Shown here: positions 1-8,389 of the stretch, in pieces
Layout of the letters: each line of letters begins with the position of its first letter
Position numbering within the stretch: the stretch's first letter is position 1
NCBI RefSeq assembly: GCF_004193175.1
Contig: NZ_SAUH01000001.1
Coordinates: 1,715,501 to 1,779,500 of the forward strand
Direction: 5' to 3'
From: Streptomyces sp. RFCAC02
GTDB taxonomy: Bacteria > Actinomycetota > Actinomycetes > Streptomycetales > Streptomycetaceae
DNA length: 64,000 bases
The notes under the pieces: generated by a model
What the model saw: the letters and a program-made list of their open reading frames with translations, nothing else
What the model was told of the DNA's origin: nothing
Databases searched by the model: none
Made by a program: the position numbers and the translations under genes

Positions 1-294
1 GCGGCCGTCGACGAGCAGGTCGTACACGCCCTCGGGGCGGGGCGGCGCGCCGGTGTGGACGCGCAGGGTGCGGAGAGTGTCGAGTTCGACGGTGGTGGCG
101 CGCGTACGGAGGGCGAGCCGTACGCCGGAGGGCTGCGACTCGGCCATGGCGAGCTGCGGGTCGGCGGACTGGGCGCGGGCGCGGGGCGGCAGCCGGTGCG
201 GCAGCAGGCCGTGGGCGGTGCGCTCCAGGTCGAGGGCGCCGCGCAGGAGACCGGGGGTGAGGGGGACGGTGGTCAGGGCTTGCGGGCCGGGCAT
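1..294 (-). CDS. SGNH/GDSL hydrolase, N-terminal part (runs off the window)
   Basis: Only the first 98 codons are present; the gene continues beyond base 1. The ATG is preceded by a strong AGGAGG ribosome site about 8 bases upstream. The visible protein has the pattern LTPGLLRGALDLE, then PHRLPPRARAQ, then GVYDLLVDGR. This is typical of the N-terminal accessory domain that precedes the GDSL esterase/lipase domain in a widespread Streptomyces family. The catalytic Ser block is not in the window, so activity is inferred from family resemblance only. The TetR gene behind it lies on the same strand, 54 bases upstream. Confidence 0.75.
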   Translation of the reverse strand, partial: MPGPQALTTVPLTPGLLRGALDLERTAHGLLPHRLPPRARAQSADPQLAMAESQPSGVRLALRTRATTVELDTLRTLRVHTGAPPRPEGVYDLLVDGR

Positions 295-348
295 GGTGTC
301 GGCCTCCTGTCGGGGCTCGTGGGGGTACGGGGGTGGCACGGCCGCGTG

Positions 349-918
349 TCAGGGTCCGGGCCAGTTCCGCAGGAGGGCGTCGAGGGCGTCCATGGTCCGC
401 GTCCATGTCTCGTCGCTGTCGGGCGCGCTGTGGCTGAAGCCGCCGCCCATCTCCAGGCTGACGTAGCCGTGGAAGACGCTGCCCAGCAGCCGTACGGCGT
501 GGGTCCGCTCGGGTTCCGGCAGGTCGTAGCCGCGCAGGATGGCGCGGGTGAGCTGCGCGTGCCGGACGCCGGCGCTGGCGGCGGCCGTTTCGGGGTCGAG
601 CGGGAAGCGGGTGGCGGCGTAGCGGCCCGGGTGCTCGCGGGCGTAGTCGCGGTAGACGTTCGCGAGGGCGGTCAGGGCGTCCTTGCCGGCCCGGCCGGCC
701 ACGGCGTCGGCGGCGCGGTCGGCGAGGTCCTGGAGGGCGAGGAGGGCGATGCGGGTCTTGAGGTCGGCGGAGTTCCGTACGTGCGAGTAGAGGCTCGCGA
801 CCTTGACGCCGGAGCGCCGCGCCAGCTCGGACACGGTCACGTGCTCGAATCCGACCTCGTCGGCCAGCTCGGCCCCGGCGAGGGTGAGACGTTCGGCGGT
901 GAGACCCGCGCGTGCCAT
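349..918 (-). CDS. TetR/AcrR-family transcriptional regulator
   Basis: A 189-residue repressor-type protein. Residues about 1-55 form the TetR DNA-binding domain (LTLAGAELADEVGFEHVTVSELARRSGVKVASLYSHV written here in part: SELARRSGVKVASLYSHV is the recognition helix region). The C-terminal ligand-binding half has the FHGYVSLEMGG pattern of the WHG-type TetR C-domain. The ATG at 918 has AAGGAG 8 bases upstream, which is better than the alternative start at 942. It is divergent from a methyltransferase gene. An 8-3-8 perfect palindrome at 955-973 in the gap is the likely autoregulatory operator. The ligand is unknown. The GDSL hydrolase downstream on the same strand may be co-transcribed. Confidence 0.9.
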   Translation of the reverse strand: MARAGLTAERLTLAGAELADEVGFEHVTVSELARRSGVKVASLYSHVRNSADLKTRIALLALQDLADRAADAVAGRAGKDALTALANVYRDYAREHPGRYAATRFPLDPETAAASAGVRHAQLTRAILRGYDLPEPERTHAVRLLGSVFHGYVSLEMGGGFSHSAPDSDETWTRTMDALDALLRNWPGP

Positions 919-954
919 CGATCCACTCCTTTCAGCCTTCAACGAAGGTACATC

Positions 955-973
955 TGCCTAAAACCTTTAGGCA
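955..973. promoter_or_regulatory. Candidate TetR operator (perfect palindrome)
   Basis: TGCCTAAA, a 3-base spacer, then TTTAGGCA form a perfect inverted repeat in unusually AT-rich sequence between the divergent TetR and methyltransferase genes. Size and symmetry fit a TetR dimer site. It lies 37 bases upstream of the TetR start and 79 upstream of the methyltransferase start. Confidence 0.65.
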
Positions 974-1051
974 AATCCTCTTCGACTTCAGGAGGCCGCA
1001 CGGTCCGGGGCAGTCTCCCGGCGGGCCGCCGCGCGGCGCTAGGGTCGGCCG

Positions 1052-1723
1052 ATGCGCGCACACCGTATTGACCGCCCGGACGATCTCGACGCGGTCCGTG
1101 ATTCCTACGACCGGGTGGCCGACAACTACGTCCACATGGTGCGGACGACGGGCGTCGGCGACATCCGCGAGGACCCGTGGCTGAAGGCGTCGATCGACGC
1201 CTTCGCCGACGCCGTCGGCGGGTCGGGGCCGGTCCTCGACGTCGGCTGCGGCCCCGGGACGGTGACCGCCTACCTCGCCGAACGCGGGCTCGACGTGTCC
1301 GGCGTCGACCTCTCCCCCCGGATGATCGAGCACGCGCGACGCCTCTACCCGCAGTGCCGCTTCGACGTCGCGTCCGCCACCGAACTCGACCTCGCCGACG
1401 CGTCGCTCGGCGGCGTACTCGGGTGGTGGTCGCTGTTCAACCTCCCGCGCGACGTACTGCCGCAGGTCCTCGCCTCGTTCGCGCGCGCCCTGCGGCCGGG
1501 CGGGTACTTCATCACCGCGACGCACGTCGGCGACGGGGACGTGACGCGCACCGAGGCGTACGGGGGCGTGCCCGTGCGCTGGACGACGCACCGGTGGCGG
1601 CCGGAACAGCTCGTGGACCTGATCGAACGGGCCGGCCTGCGCACCGTCGCGGAACTCCGCCTCCCGGCGGGCGAACTCACCGGCCCCGGCGTGGTCATCA
1701 CAGCCCGACGCCCGCCGCACTGA
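1052..1723 (+). CDS. Class I SAM-dependent methyltransferase
   Basis: A 223-residue Rossmann-fold methyltransferase. Motif I is visible as VLDVGCGPGTVTAYLAERG near residues 63-81, followed by the acidic GVDLSPRMIEHAR ribose-binding strand and a GGVLGWWSLFNLP motif IV region. A post-motif with ALRPGGYFITATHVG follows. This is the Methyltransf_25/11 type. The substrate cannot be read from sequence. It is divergent from a TetR regulator and shares the palindrome at 955-973, so it may be part of that regulon. No obvious partner gene follows; the next gene, argS, begins 137 bases on. Confidence 0.85.
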   Translation: MRAHRIDRPDDLDAVRDSYDRVADNYVHMVRTTGVGDIREDPWLKASIDAFADAVGGSGPVLDVGCGPGTVTAYLAERGLDVSGVDLSPRMIEHARRLYPQCRFDVASATELDLADASLGGVLGWWSLFNLPRDVLPQVLASFARALRPGGYFITATHVGDGDVTRTEAYGGVPVRWTTHRWRPEQLVDLIERAGLRTVAELRLPAGELTGPGVVITARRPPH

Positions 1724-1860
1724 CAGCGTGCGAAATCCCGTGAACCGCTGACACCTCCCCTGCCATGCTTGACCCGGCAGCGCCCGGTCGGCCGTTCACC
1801 GGGTGGCCGGTGGCGGCCCGCTGTCTGTGGACGAATCCAGTTCGGGGAGTTGTACGCGGA

Positions 1861-3642
1861 ATGGTGCAGCAGGTGCGGTCTCTGGCCGATCAGGTGGCTA
1901 CGGCAATGCGGGCGGCGATGGCGGACGTCCTGCCCGCCGAGCTCGCAACCGAAGACCCCCTCGTGCGACGTTCCGAGCGTGCGGACTTCCAGGCCAACGC
2001 CGCCCTTTCCCTCGCCAAGCGCCTGGGACGCAACCCGCGCGAGCTGGGCGCTGAGCTCGCCGCCCGGCTCGCGGACGTGCCCTGGATCACCGCAGCCGAG
2101 GTCTCAGGACCCGGCTTCGTCAACATCTCCCTCGCCGACTCGGCCATGCTGGAGAGCGCTGCAGCCCGCGATGCGGACGACCGGCTCGGGGTACCCGCCG
2201 ACCAGGCCGGTCAGACGGTCGTACTGGACTACTCCGGGCCGAACGTCGCCAAGGAGATGCACGTCGGCCACCTGCGTTCGACGCTGATCGGCGACGCGCT
2301 GGCCCGTGTACTGGGCTTCCTCGGCGCCGAGGTCGTGCGCCAGAACCACGTCGGTGACTGGGGCACCCAGTTCGGCATGCTCATCCAATACCTCTTCGAG
2401 CACCCGGAGAATGCCTGGCGCACCAAGGAGGTCGGCCAGGAGGAGACGGCCGGGGCCGTTTCCGCCCTCGACGGGCTCTACCGCACCGCACGCCAGGTGT
2501 TCGACGCCGACCCGGCCTTCAAGGAACGCGCGCAACGCCGTGTCGTCGCGCTCCAGAGCGGTGACGAGGAGACCGTCGCCGCGTGGCGGGAGATCGTCAC
2601 CGAATCGGAGATCGCCTTCCAGCAGATCTACGACCGGCTCGGTGTCCTGCTCACGCGTGACGACGTGCTGGGCGAGTCCTTCTACAACCCCTGGCTCAAT
2701 GATGTGGTCTCGGAACTGACCGGCAAGGGAGTCCTGGAGGACAGCGAGGGTGCGAAGGTCGTCTTCTTCGACGACATTCGCGGCCCCGAGGGCAAGCGCG
2801 TTCCCATGCTGGTGCGGAAGAGCGACGGCGGGTTCGGTTACGCCGCCACCGACCTGGCCACCATCCGGTACAGCGTCCAGGAGTTCAACGGCACGCGCCT
2901 CATCTATGTCGTGGACGCACGCCAGGCACAGCACTTCGAGATGGTCTTCCGCACTGCGCGCCGCGCCGGCTGGCTCACGGACGGGATCGAGGCAGTGCAC
3001 GCCGCCAACGGGACCATCAACGGTCCGGACGGCCGGCCGTTCAAGACGCGTTCCGGCGGTACCGTGCGTCTCGCCGACCTCCTGGACGAGGCGGAGAACC
3101 GCGCCCGTGAGGTCGTCGCCGAGAAGAACCCGGCCATGGCGCCCGCGGAGCTCGACCGCATCGCCCGCCTGGCGGGTATCGGCGCGGTCAAGTTCGCGGA
3201 GCTGTCCACCTCGCGTGCGAAGGACTACTCCTTCGACGTCGACCGCATGGTCAGCTTCACCGGACAGACCGGCGTCTACCTCCAGTACACCCACACCCGC
3301 ATCGCCTCCATCCTGCGGAAGGCGGCCGTCACCGGTGCGGGCATCGGGGCGTTCGACCCGGGGCAGACCCTCGAACCGGCCGAACGGACCCTCCTCCTCG
3401 AAGCGGACGCGTTCGGCAGTGTGCTCAGTGGCGTTGCCGAAACGCTGGAACCCCACCAGCTCGCCGGGTATCTCTACAGCCTGGCCAGGGCGTTCACGGC
3501 GTTCTACGAGTCCTGTCCGGTTCTCGCGGACAGCGTGCCGCAGCCGATTCGTGCGAATCGGCTGGCGCTCTGCAGGCTCACCCGCGCGACACTGGCCCGC
3601 GGCCTGGAACTGCTCGGTATCGCCGCGCCTGAGCGGATGTGA
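1861..3642 (+). CDS. argS: Arginine--tRNA ligase
   Basis: A 593-residue class I aminoacyl-tRNA synthetase that charges tRNA-Arg. An N-terminal Arg-tRNA additional domain (residues about 1-90) is followed by the HIGH-like signature MHVGHLRS (about residue 132), NHVGDWGTQFGM, the catalytic core, a KTRSG loop in place of canonical KMSKS (common in bacterial ArgRS), and the C-terminal DALR anticodon-binding domain (YTHTRIASILRK to the end). The open frame extends to 1765, but the start at 1861 (MVQQVRSLADQVA) fits the family N-terminus and has GGGGAG upstream. Streptomyces usually keep argS near lysA-hom; the context here is unrelated, so this may be a second copy. Confidence 0.95.
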   Translation: MVQQVRSLADQVATAMRAAMADVLPAELATEDPLVRRSERADFQANAALSLAKRLGRNPRELGAELAARLADVPWITAAEVSGPGFVNISLADSAMLESAAARDADDRLGVPADQAGQTVVLDYSGPNVAKEMHVGHLRSTLIGDALARVLGFLGAEVVRQNHVGDWGTQFGMLIQYLFEHPENAWRTKEVGQEETAGAVSALDGLYRTARQVFDADPAFKERAQRRVVALQSGDEETVAAWREIVTESEIAFQQIYDRLGVLLTRDDVLGESFYNPWLNDVVSELTGKGVLEDSEGAKVVFFDDIRGPEGKRVPMLVRKSDGGFGYAATDLATIRYSVQEFNGTRLIYVVDARQAQHFEMVFRTARRAGWLTDGIEAVHAANGTINGPDGRPFKTRSGGTVRLADLLDEAENRAREVVAEKNPAMAPAELDRIARLAGIGAVKFAELSTSRAKDYSFDVDRMVSFTGQTGVYLQYTHTRIASILRKAAVTGAGIGAFDPGQTLEPAERTLLLEADAFGSVLSGVAETLEPHQLAGYLYSLARAFTAFYESCPVLADSVPQPIRANRLALCRLTRATLARGLELLGIAAPERM

Positions 3643-3665
3643 CGCACAGGGGCCGGGCGAAGGTG

Positions 3666-4415
3666 TCAGCCCGTGAGGGTCGCGGTGATCTGGCGTGTTG
3701 TCTGTGCCGCCACCCTCGGGTTCGTCGCCGCGTAGGCCGCGTACGCGACGATCCCGCCGGTCAGTGCCCAGCCGCGGCCCCGCAGCCACGTGGCGTCGTC
3801 CACGCCGAGTGCCGTCCGGAACGCGGCCCGCGGCGCGGCCGAGAACAGGGTGAACGCCATCATCAGGTCGGGGGCCGGGTCGCCGGTGCCGAGGCTGCCG
3901 AAGTCGATGACGGCGCTCGGGCGGCCGCCGGTCGTCAGCACGTTGCCGGTGTGGAAGTCGCCGTGGAACCAGACCGGGGGGCCGTCCCAGCCGGGCGCGG
4001 CGAGGGCCGCGTCCCACAGGGCGGTCAGGGCCGCCGTGTCGAAGGCGTCGCCGGCCCGTGCGATCGCGGCCCGCGTCTCCCGGTCCCGGTGGGCCAGCGG
4101 CGGGCCCGCCAGGTCGTCGGACGCCGCCGGCGGGATGCCCTGCAGCGCGGTCAGGAAGCCGGCGAGTTCGACGGCGGCCTCGACCGAGTCGCCCAGTGCC
4201 GCGCTGGTCGCGACCTCGCCGGCCAGCCAGCGGGACACCTGCCACGGCCACGGGTAGCCGAGGTCCGGCTCGCCCACGGCCACCGGGACGGGGACGGCCA
4301 GCGGCAGGTGCGGTGCGAGCCGCGGCAGCCACTCCGCCTCCTTGCGCGCCTGCCCGATCGCGCCGTCGTGGCACGGCAGCCGGACGGCCAGGTCGTCGCC
4401 CAGCCGGTGGATCAC
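3666..4415 (-). CDS. Aminoglycoside phosphotransferase-family kinase
   Basis: A protein-kinase-like phosphotransferase of the APH/choline kinase fold. The catalytic loop HGDFHTGN (residues about 151-158) supplies the catalytic Asp and Mg-binding Asn; the DFG-like motif is VIDFG. Actual substrates in this family are often not antibiotics, so resistance is not claimed. The GTG at 4415 is the first recognised start in frame, but family-like sequence (DTALVGNLLDRQLPQWSALP) continues upstream in the same frame to about 4532, with no ATG, GTG or TTG available. The true 5' end is therefore uncertain or disrupted. An AGGAG motif lies just ahead of that extension. Confidence 0.8.
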   Translation of the reverse strand: MIHRLGDDLAVRLPCHDGAIGQARKEAEWLPRLAPHLPLAVPVPVAVGEPDLGYPWPWQVSRWLAGEVATSAALGDSVEAAVELAGFLTALQGIPPAASDDLAGPPLAHRDRETRAAIARAGDAFDTAALTALWDAALAAPGWDGPPVWFHGDFHTGNVLTTGGRPSAVIDFGSLGTGDPAPDLMMAFTLFSAAPRAAFRTALGVDDATWLRGRGWALTGGIVAYAAYAATNPRVAAQTTRQITATLTG

Positions 4416-4659
4416 GTGGTCGGAGCCGGCCGGGTCGACCGGCTTCAGCGGGAGTGCGGACCACTGCGGGAGTTGCCTGTCGAGCAGGTTCCCGACGAGT
4501 GCGGTGTCGATCGTGGGACGGATGTCAACTGCTCCTGTCGGCGGCCCGCTTCGGGTCGTGGGCGCCGGGACGTATCACAGCGCACCGGGGCGCCGCCGTC
4601 CATCCGTTTCCGGCGGAAAACCGGATGCGGTCCCGGGGCACGGTCCGTACGCTCCCGCC

Positions 4660-5208
4660 GTGCTGATTCGTGAAGAACAACCGGCGGACATCGACCATGT
4701 CCGCGACCTCCATCTGCGGGCGTTCGGCGACCACGGCGTCGTCGTCACGGCCCTGCTGGACGACCTGCGCGCGATCGTGACCGCCGGCGAGGGGCTTTCC
4801 CTCGTCGCCGAGGACGGGGAACGGATCGTCGGGCACGTGATGTTCACCCGCAGCCGCCTCGACGCGCCCCGCCGGCTCGTGGACGTGCAGGTCCTCAGCC
4901 CGCTGGCCGTCACGCCCGACCGCCATCGGGAGGGCATCGGCACCCGCCTGGTGCGGCACGGTCTCGGTGTGCTCGCCGAGCGGGGCGTGCCCGCCGTCTT
5001 CCTGGAGGGCGACCCGGGCTACTACCGGCGGCTCGGTTTCGTGCCGGGCGGCGACCTGGGGTTCATCACGCCGTCCCCCCGCGTCCCGGACCCCTGCTTC
5101 CTGAGCATCACACTGCCGGCTCACGAGCCGTGGATGACGGGGACGCTGGTGTACGCCGAGGCGTTCTGGCGGCACGACGCGGTCGGCATGCGCGACCCGC
5201 ACGCCTGA
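4660..5208 (+). CDS. GNAT-family N-acetyltransferase
   Basis: A 182-residue acetyltransferase. Acetyl-CoA-binding motif A is seen as LSPLAVTPDRHREGIGTRLVRHG (the key part is DRHREGIGTRL), followed by FLEGDPGYYRRLGF, which is characteristic of the YhbS-like subgroup. The GTG at 4660 starts LIREEQPADIDHVRDLHLRAF, the normal family N-terminus. A longer open frame upstream is not supported. The substrate is unknown. It is transcribed away from the phosphotransferase gene on the other strand. Confidence 0.88.
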   Translation: MLIREEQPADIDHVRDLHLRAFGDHGVVVTALLDDLRAIVTAGEGLSLVAEDGERIVGHVMFTRSRLDAPRRLVDVQVLSPLAVTPDRHREGIGTRLVRHGLGVLAERGVPAVFLEGDPGYYRRLGFVPGGDLGFITPSPRVPDPCFLSITLPAHEPWMTGTLVYAEAFWRHDAVGMRDPHA

Positions 5209-5252
5209 CGGCCCTCGGTCCGGAACGACCGGAGCCGGGCGCGGCGGCGGCG

Positions 5253-5720
5253 TCACCGGAGGAGCTTCGCCGCGTGCGCCACGAACGCCTCGATGGCCGC
5301 CTTCGCCTCCGCGTCACGGACGGCCCAGTCGTCCTTCCCGACGGCGAGGGACATGTCGCGCGTCCCGTCGTACGCGCGCTGCGCCGCCTGCACGATCGCG
5401 CGGTCGTCGGTGAGCAGCCGCACCCGGTACAGGGCCTGCCGGGCCACCGTACGGAGCCGGTGCGCCTCGTCGCGCGCCGTGCGGAAGCCGTCCCCGGCAG
5501 GGTCCTCGCGCCTGCGGTACCAGCGGTCCGCCTGGCCGCGGCGGTAGTCCTCGGCGGCGGCGGCGAACCCGCTGTACGTCTCGATCCGTTCCTGCCGCAG
5601 CGCCTCGGAGCGCGCGAACGACTCGCCGCGCCTGATGGCGTTCCGCTGGAAGAGGTGGGCCATGAGGGAACCGAGCAGCGTGCCCGCGACCGCGACGGCG
5701 CTCGCCCATATCGCGTCCAT
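5253..5720 (-). CDS. Hypothetical membrane-anchored protein
   Basis: A 155-residue protein that I do not recognise. It starts with one hydrophobic helix (WASAVAVAGTLLGSLMAHLF), followed by a charged, Arg/Ala-rich, probably helical cytoplasmic domain. ATG at 5720 is chosen; a GTG two codons upstream is possible and neither has a clear ribosome site. Similar short proteins with an N-terminal helix and a soluble coiled tail are common in Streptomyces. It lies convergent to the GNAT gene and 34 bases downstream of a methyltransferase gene on the same strand. Confidence 0.6.
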   Translation of the reverse strand: MDAIWASAVAVAGTLLGSLMAHLFQRNAIRRGESFARSEALRQERIETYSGFAAAAEDYRRGQADRWYRRREDPAGDGFRTARDEAHRLRTVARQALYRVRLLTDDRAIVQAAQRAYDGTRDMSLAVGKDDWAVRDAEAKAAIEAFVAHAAKLLR

Positions 5721-5754
5721 GGGCACAGTCCACCACAGCGCGGACGGCGGGGCG

Positions 5755-6504
5755 TCAGCCGTCGTGCGGGAGGCGGTAGACGGAGACGTGGGACGGTGAC
5801 TCGGCCGTGAACTCGGTGCCGTTCCAGTCGGCGTGCCGCGATTCGAGCGCGAACCCGGCGAGCCGGGCCATGAGATCGAGTTCGGCGGGCCAGATGTAGC
5901 GGTGCGGGGTGCGGAAGAGCCGTGCGTCCCGCCCCGCGCCGAACGTGAAGTGGTGCGAGACGACGTGCTGGTGCAGGGTGTCGTACGTGTCGAGGCCGAT
6001 GTAGCCCGTCTCCACGCGGCACACCACGGCCTGCCGGCCGGGCGGGAGTTTCCGCAGTTCGGGGACCCACAGTTCGATGACGAACCGCCCGCCGGGCGTG
6101 AGGTGGCGGGCGGCGTTCCGGAAGCAGGCGACCTGCGCGTCCTGGGTGAGGAGGTTGGCGATCGTGTTGAACACCAGGTAGACGAGCCGGAACGTGCCCG
6201 GCGCCGTCGCGGTCGCCATGTCGCCGACGACGACCGGGATCGTCGCCCCGTCGGCCTTGGCGCGCAGCCGGTCGATCATCGGCCGCGACAGGTCGATGCC
6301 GGTGACGGGCACCCCGCGCCGGGCGAGCGGGACGGCGACGCGGCCGGTCCCGATGGCGAATTCGAGGGCGGCTCCCCCGTCGGCGAGCGCGGCGAGACGC
6401 TCCACGGTCGGCCCGAGGACCTCGGGCGCGAACATGCCGGTGCCCGGCGTGTCGTACTCCCGGGCGGTCTCCGCGTCCCACAGCTCTTCCTGTTCCCGTC
6501 CCAT
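5755..6504 (-). CDS. Class I SAM-dependent methyltransferase
   Basis: A 249-residue methyltransferase. Motif I is ALEFAIGTGRVAVPLARRG, followed by VTGIDLSRPMIDRLRAK and a motif IV region YLVFNTIANLL. The C-terminal part has the H-R-Y-I-W-P-x-E-L-D-L-M-A-R-L-A-G pattern often seen in small-molecule methyltransferases of Streptomyces. Glu replaces the usual Asp in motif I (LEFAIGTG), which is common in this subgroup. The substrate is unknown. It sits upstream of and on the same strand as the small membrane protein gene. Confidence 0.85.
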   Translation of the reverse strand: MGREQEELWDAETAREYDTPGTGMFAPEVLGPTVERLAALADGGAALEFAIGTGRVAVPLARRGVPVTGIDLSRPMIDRLRAKADGATIPVVVGDMATATAPGTFRLVYLVFNTIANLLTQDAQVACFRNAARHLTPGGRFVIELWVPELRKLPPGRQAVVCRVETGYIGLDTYDTLHQHVVSHHFTFGAGRDARLFRTPHRYIWPAELDLMARLAGFALESRHADWNGTEFTAESPSHVSVYRLPHDG

Positions 6505-6567
6505 GCCGTCAACGGTCCCGGCCGGCCGGTGCGTTGTCGACGGATTTACGCGGCGCCGCGGGCCGTC

Positions 6568-7047
6568 TCAACCGTCCGCCGGGGTCTGGGTGAGCAGCAG
6601 GACGCCGGGGGCGGCGACCGGGCGGAGGAGGGCGAACGTCAGGCGCGTGCCGTCGGGAGGCGCGGTGACGGTCGTGGGGCGGAACTCGGCGACGGTGCGG
6701 CAGTTCCACCAGTGGGCGGCGTCGGGGCGGACGGCGTGGAGGAGTTCGGTGATGTGTGCGGGCCGCGGGTCGTCGGGGAAGTGGGCGACGGCGCTGCGGA
6801 AGTGCTCGTACAGGCCGCGCAGCAGTTCGTCGGTGTCCGTGCCGGTGAAGGGGCGGGCGGAGGCGAGCCACAGCAGGACGTTCCGCCGCTCGGCGGGGAG
6901 TCCGGTCGCCGGGTCGCCCCAGCGGGCGCGGTGGGCGGCGTTGGCGGCGAGGATGTCCAGCCGTTCGTCCAGGACGAGCGCCGGGGTCGCCGGCCAGGCT
7001 TCGACGAGGGCGAGCAGGTCCGGGTCGCGGCGAAGCGACGTATCCAT
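6568..7047 (-). CDS. Stand-alone MmyB-like ligand-binding domain protein
   Basis: A 159-residue protein that matches the C-terminal sensing domain of XRE-type MmyB regulators: PALVLDERLDILAANAAHRARWG, then RNVLLWLASARPF, then LLRGLYEHFRSAVAHFPDDPR and the WWNCRTVAEFRPTTV block. The usual N-terminal helix-turn-helix of about 80 residues is missing and there is no upstream frame that would supply it. It may bind a fatty-acid-like ligand without binding DNA, or be a truncated regulator. ATG 7047 is chosen over 7074 because the family similarity begins there. Confidence 0.65.
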   Translation of the reverse strand: MDTSLRRDPDLLALVEAWPATPALVLDERLDILAANAAHRARWGDPATGLPAERRNVLLWLASARPFTGTDTDELLRGLYEHFRSAVAHFPDDPRPAHITELLHAVRPDAAHWWNCRTVAEFRPTTVTAPPDGTRLTFALLRPVAAPGVLLLTQTPADG

Positions 7048-7125
7048 GCCGTTGATCCTATGAGCGCCACTCACCGTACGAGGTGCTGCCTGGCTGCCGG
7101 GCGGCGGCCGGCGGAGGGTGGGCGC

Positions 7126-7560
7126 ATGCCTGAACAGACACCCTCACGGGCGGCCACCATGTGGCGGCTGCGCAACGACTCGTCCGGCCTGACCGCGCCC
7201 CGCGTCCTGATCCGGGTCTTCCGCGACCCGGGCACGCTGGAGGACGGCATCGCCTTCTACGAACGGCTCCAGGGGACGGCGGCGGACGGCCGGCTCTCGT
7301 TCGGGGCGCTGCGGCTGGCCATGGTCGGGGCGTTCCTGCTGATCGAGGGCGACGCAGAGGCGCTGCGGCCGTACCGCGCCACGACCGGGACGCTGCTGGT
7401 GGACGACGTGCGGCCGTATCACGACCGGCTGGTGGCGGACGGGGCACAGATCGTCCACCCGCTGCGGGACGTGCCGACCGGTGCCGGGTTCAGCGCGCGG
7501 TTCCCGGACGGCACGGTGGTGGAGTTCGTGCACCACCGGCCGACACCCGCCGGGGACTGA
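7126..7560 (+). CDS. VOC (glyoxalase/bleomycin-resistance) family protein
   Basis: A 144-residue single-domain VOC protein. PRVLIRVFRDPGTLEDGIAFYERL starts the first beta-alpha-beta-beta-beta module and FSARFPDGTVVEFVHH ends the second, with a Glu metal-ligand position in VVEF. The function could be a dioxygenase, a lyase or binding; the sequence does not decide. ATG 7126 follows a GGAGGG site. It is convergent with the SDR gene that ends 6 bases after it. Confidence 0.8.
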   Translation: MPEQTPSRAATMWRLRNDSSGLTAPRVLIRVFRDPGTLEDGIAFYERLQGTAADGRLSFGALRLAMVGAFLLIEGDAEALRPYRATTGTLLVDDVRPYHDRLVADGAQIVHPLRDVPTGAGFSARFPDGTVVEFVHHRPTPAGD

Positions 7561-7565
7561 CGCCG

Positions 7566-8273
7566 TCACCAGGGCAGCGGGCCGGTCGCGTCGAAGAAGC
7601 CGCCGGTCGGGCCGTCCGGTCCCGTCAGCGCCATGCGGACGATGATCTCCGCGCCCTCCTCGACGGTCTGGACGCCGGTGTTCCCGTTGAGGTCCGTGCG
7701 CGTGAAGCCCGGCTCCACGGCGTTGATCCGCATCCGGGGGAACGCCTTGGCGTACTGGACGGTGATCATGTTGACCGCCGCCTTGGACGCCGGGTAGGCG
7801 ACACCGGGGTAGGCGTGCGTCGGGGTGCCGGCGGTCGTGACGCGGGTCAGCGACGCGAGGCCGCTGCTGACGTTCACCACGACCGGGGCGGCGGACCGGC
7901 CCAGCAGCGGCAGGAACGCGTGGAGCACGCGCACGGGGCCGAACACGTTCGTCGCGAACGTCTCCCGCATCGTGTCGGCCGTGGTGTCGGCGGGGCCGGG
8001 CACGGCGTTGTCCCCCGTCCTGCTCTCGATGCCCGCGTTGTTGACCAGGACGTCGAGCCCGCCGGCGGCCCCGACCGTACGCGCCGCCGCCGTGACGGAC
8101 GCGTCGTCGGTGACGTCGATCCGTACGCTGCGCGCGCCCAGCCGCTCGGCGGCCCGCCGGCCGCGCTCCGGGTCGCGGCTGCCGATCCAGACGGTGTGGC
8201 CCGCGGCGACGAGGCGGCGGGCGGTTTCGAAGCCGAGGCCCTTGTTGGCCCCGGTGATCAGTGTGGTCGTCAT
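7566..8273 (-). CDS. SDR-family NAD(P)-dependent oxidoreductase
   Basis: A 235-residue classical short-chain dehydrogenase. The cofactor motif is TLITGANKGLGFETARRL (TGxxxGxG), the structural motif is NNAG (LVNNAGIE), and the catalytic residues appear as a Ser in the NVSSGLASL strand and YPASK (Y-x-x-x-K). The substrate is unknown. It is divergent from an XRE-MmyB regulator, a gene pair seen repeatedly in Streptomyces where the regulator controls the oxidoreductase. Confidence 0.92.
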   Translation of the reverse strand: MTTTLITGANKGLGFETARRLVAAGHTVWIGSRDPERGRRAAERLGARSVRIDVTDDASVTAAARTVGAAGGLDVLVNNAGIESRTGDNAVPGPADTTADTMRETFATNVFGPVRVLHAFLPLLGRSAAPVVVNVSSGLASLTRVTTAGTPTHAYPGVAYPASKAAVNMITVQYAKAFPRMRINAVEPGFTRTDLNGNTGVQTVEEGAEIIVRMALTGPDGPTGGFFDATGPLPW

Positions 8274-8321
8274 GCGACGAGCCTCGCGCGGCGCGGGGCG
8301 GTCGGCCAGACGTCTCCTTTT

Positions 8322-8347
8322 CCTGGGAACGGGAAGCCTGGGAACGG
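8322..8347. promoter_or_regulatory. Pair of 11-bp direct repeats in the divergent SDR/XRE promoter
   Basis: CCTGGGAACGG occurs at 8322-8332 and again at 8337-8347, a 15-base period, in the 116-base gap between the divergent oxidoreductase and XRE regulator genes. This is a reasonable binding site for the regulator next door. No experimental support can be seen from sequence. Confidence 0.45.
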
Positions 8348-8389
8348 TGGTACCAGGAAGAAGGGGTGCCGCCGGGGCACACTGGGGGC

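Noticed and set aside
2104..4464. A 786-codon minus-strand frame spanning argS and the phosphotransferase
   Set aside because: It is antisense to argS and out of frame with the real phosphotransferase gene.
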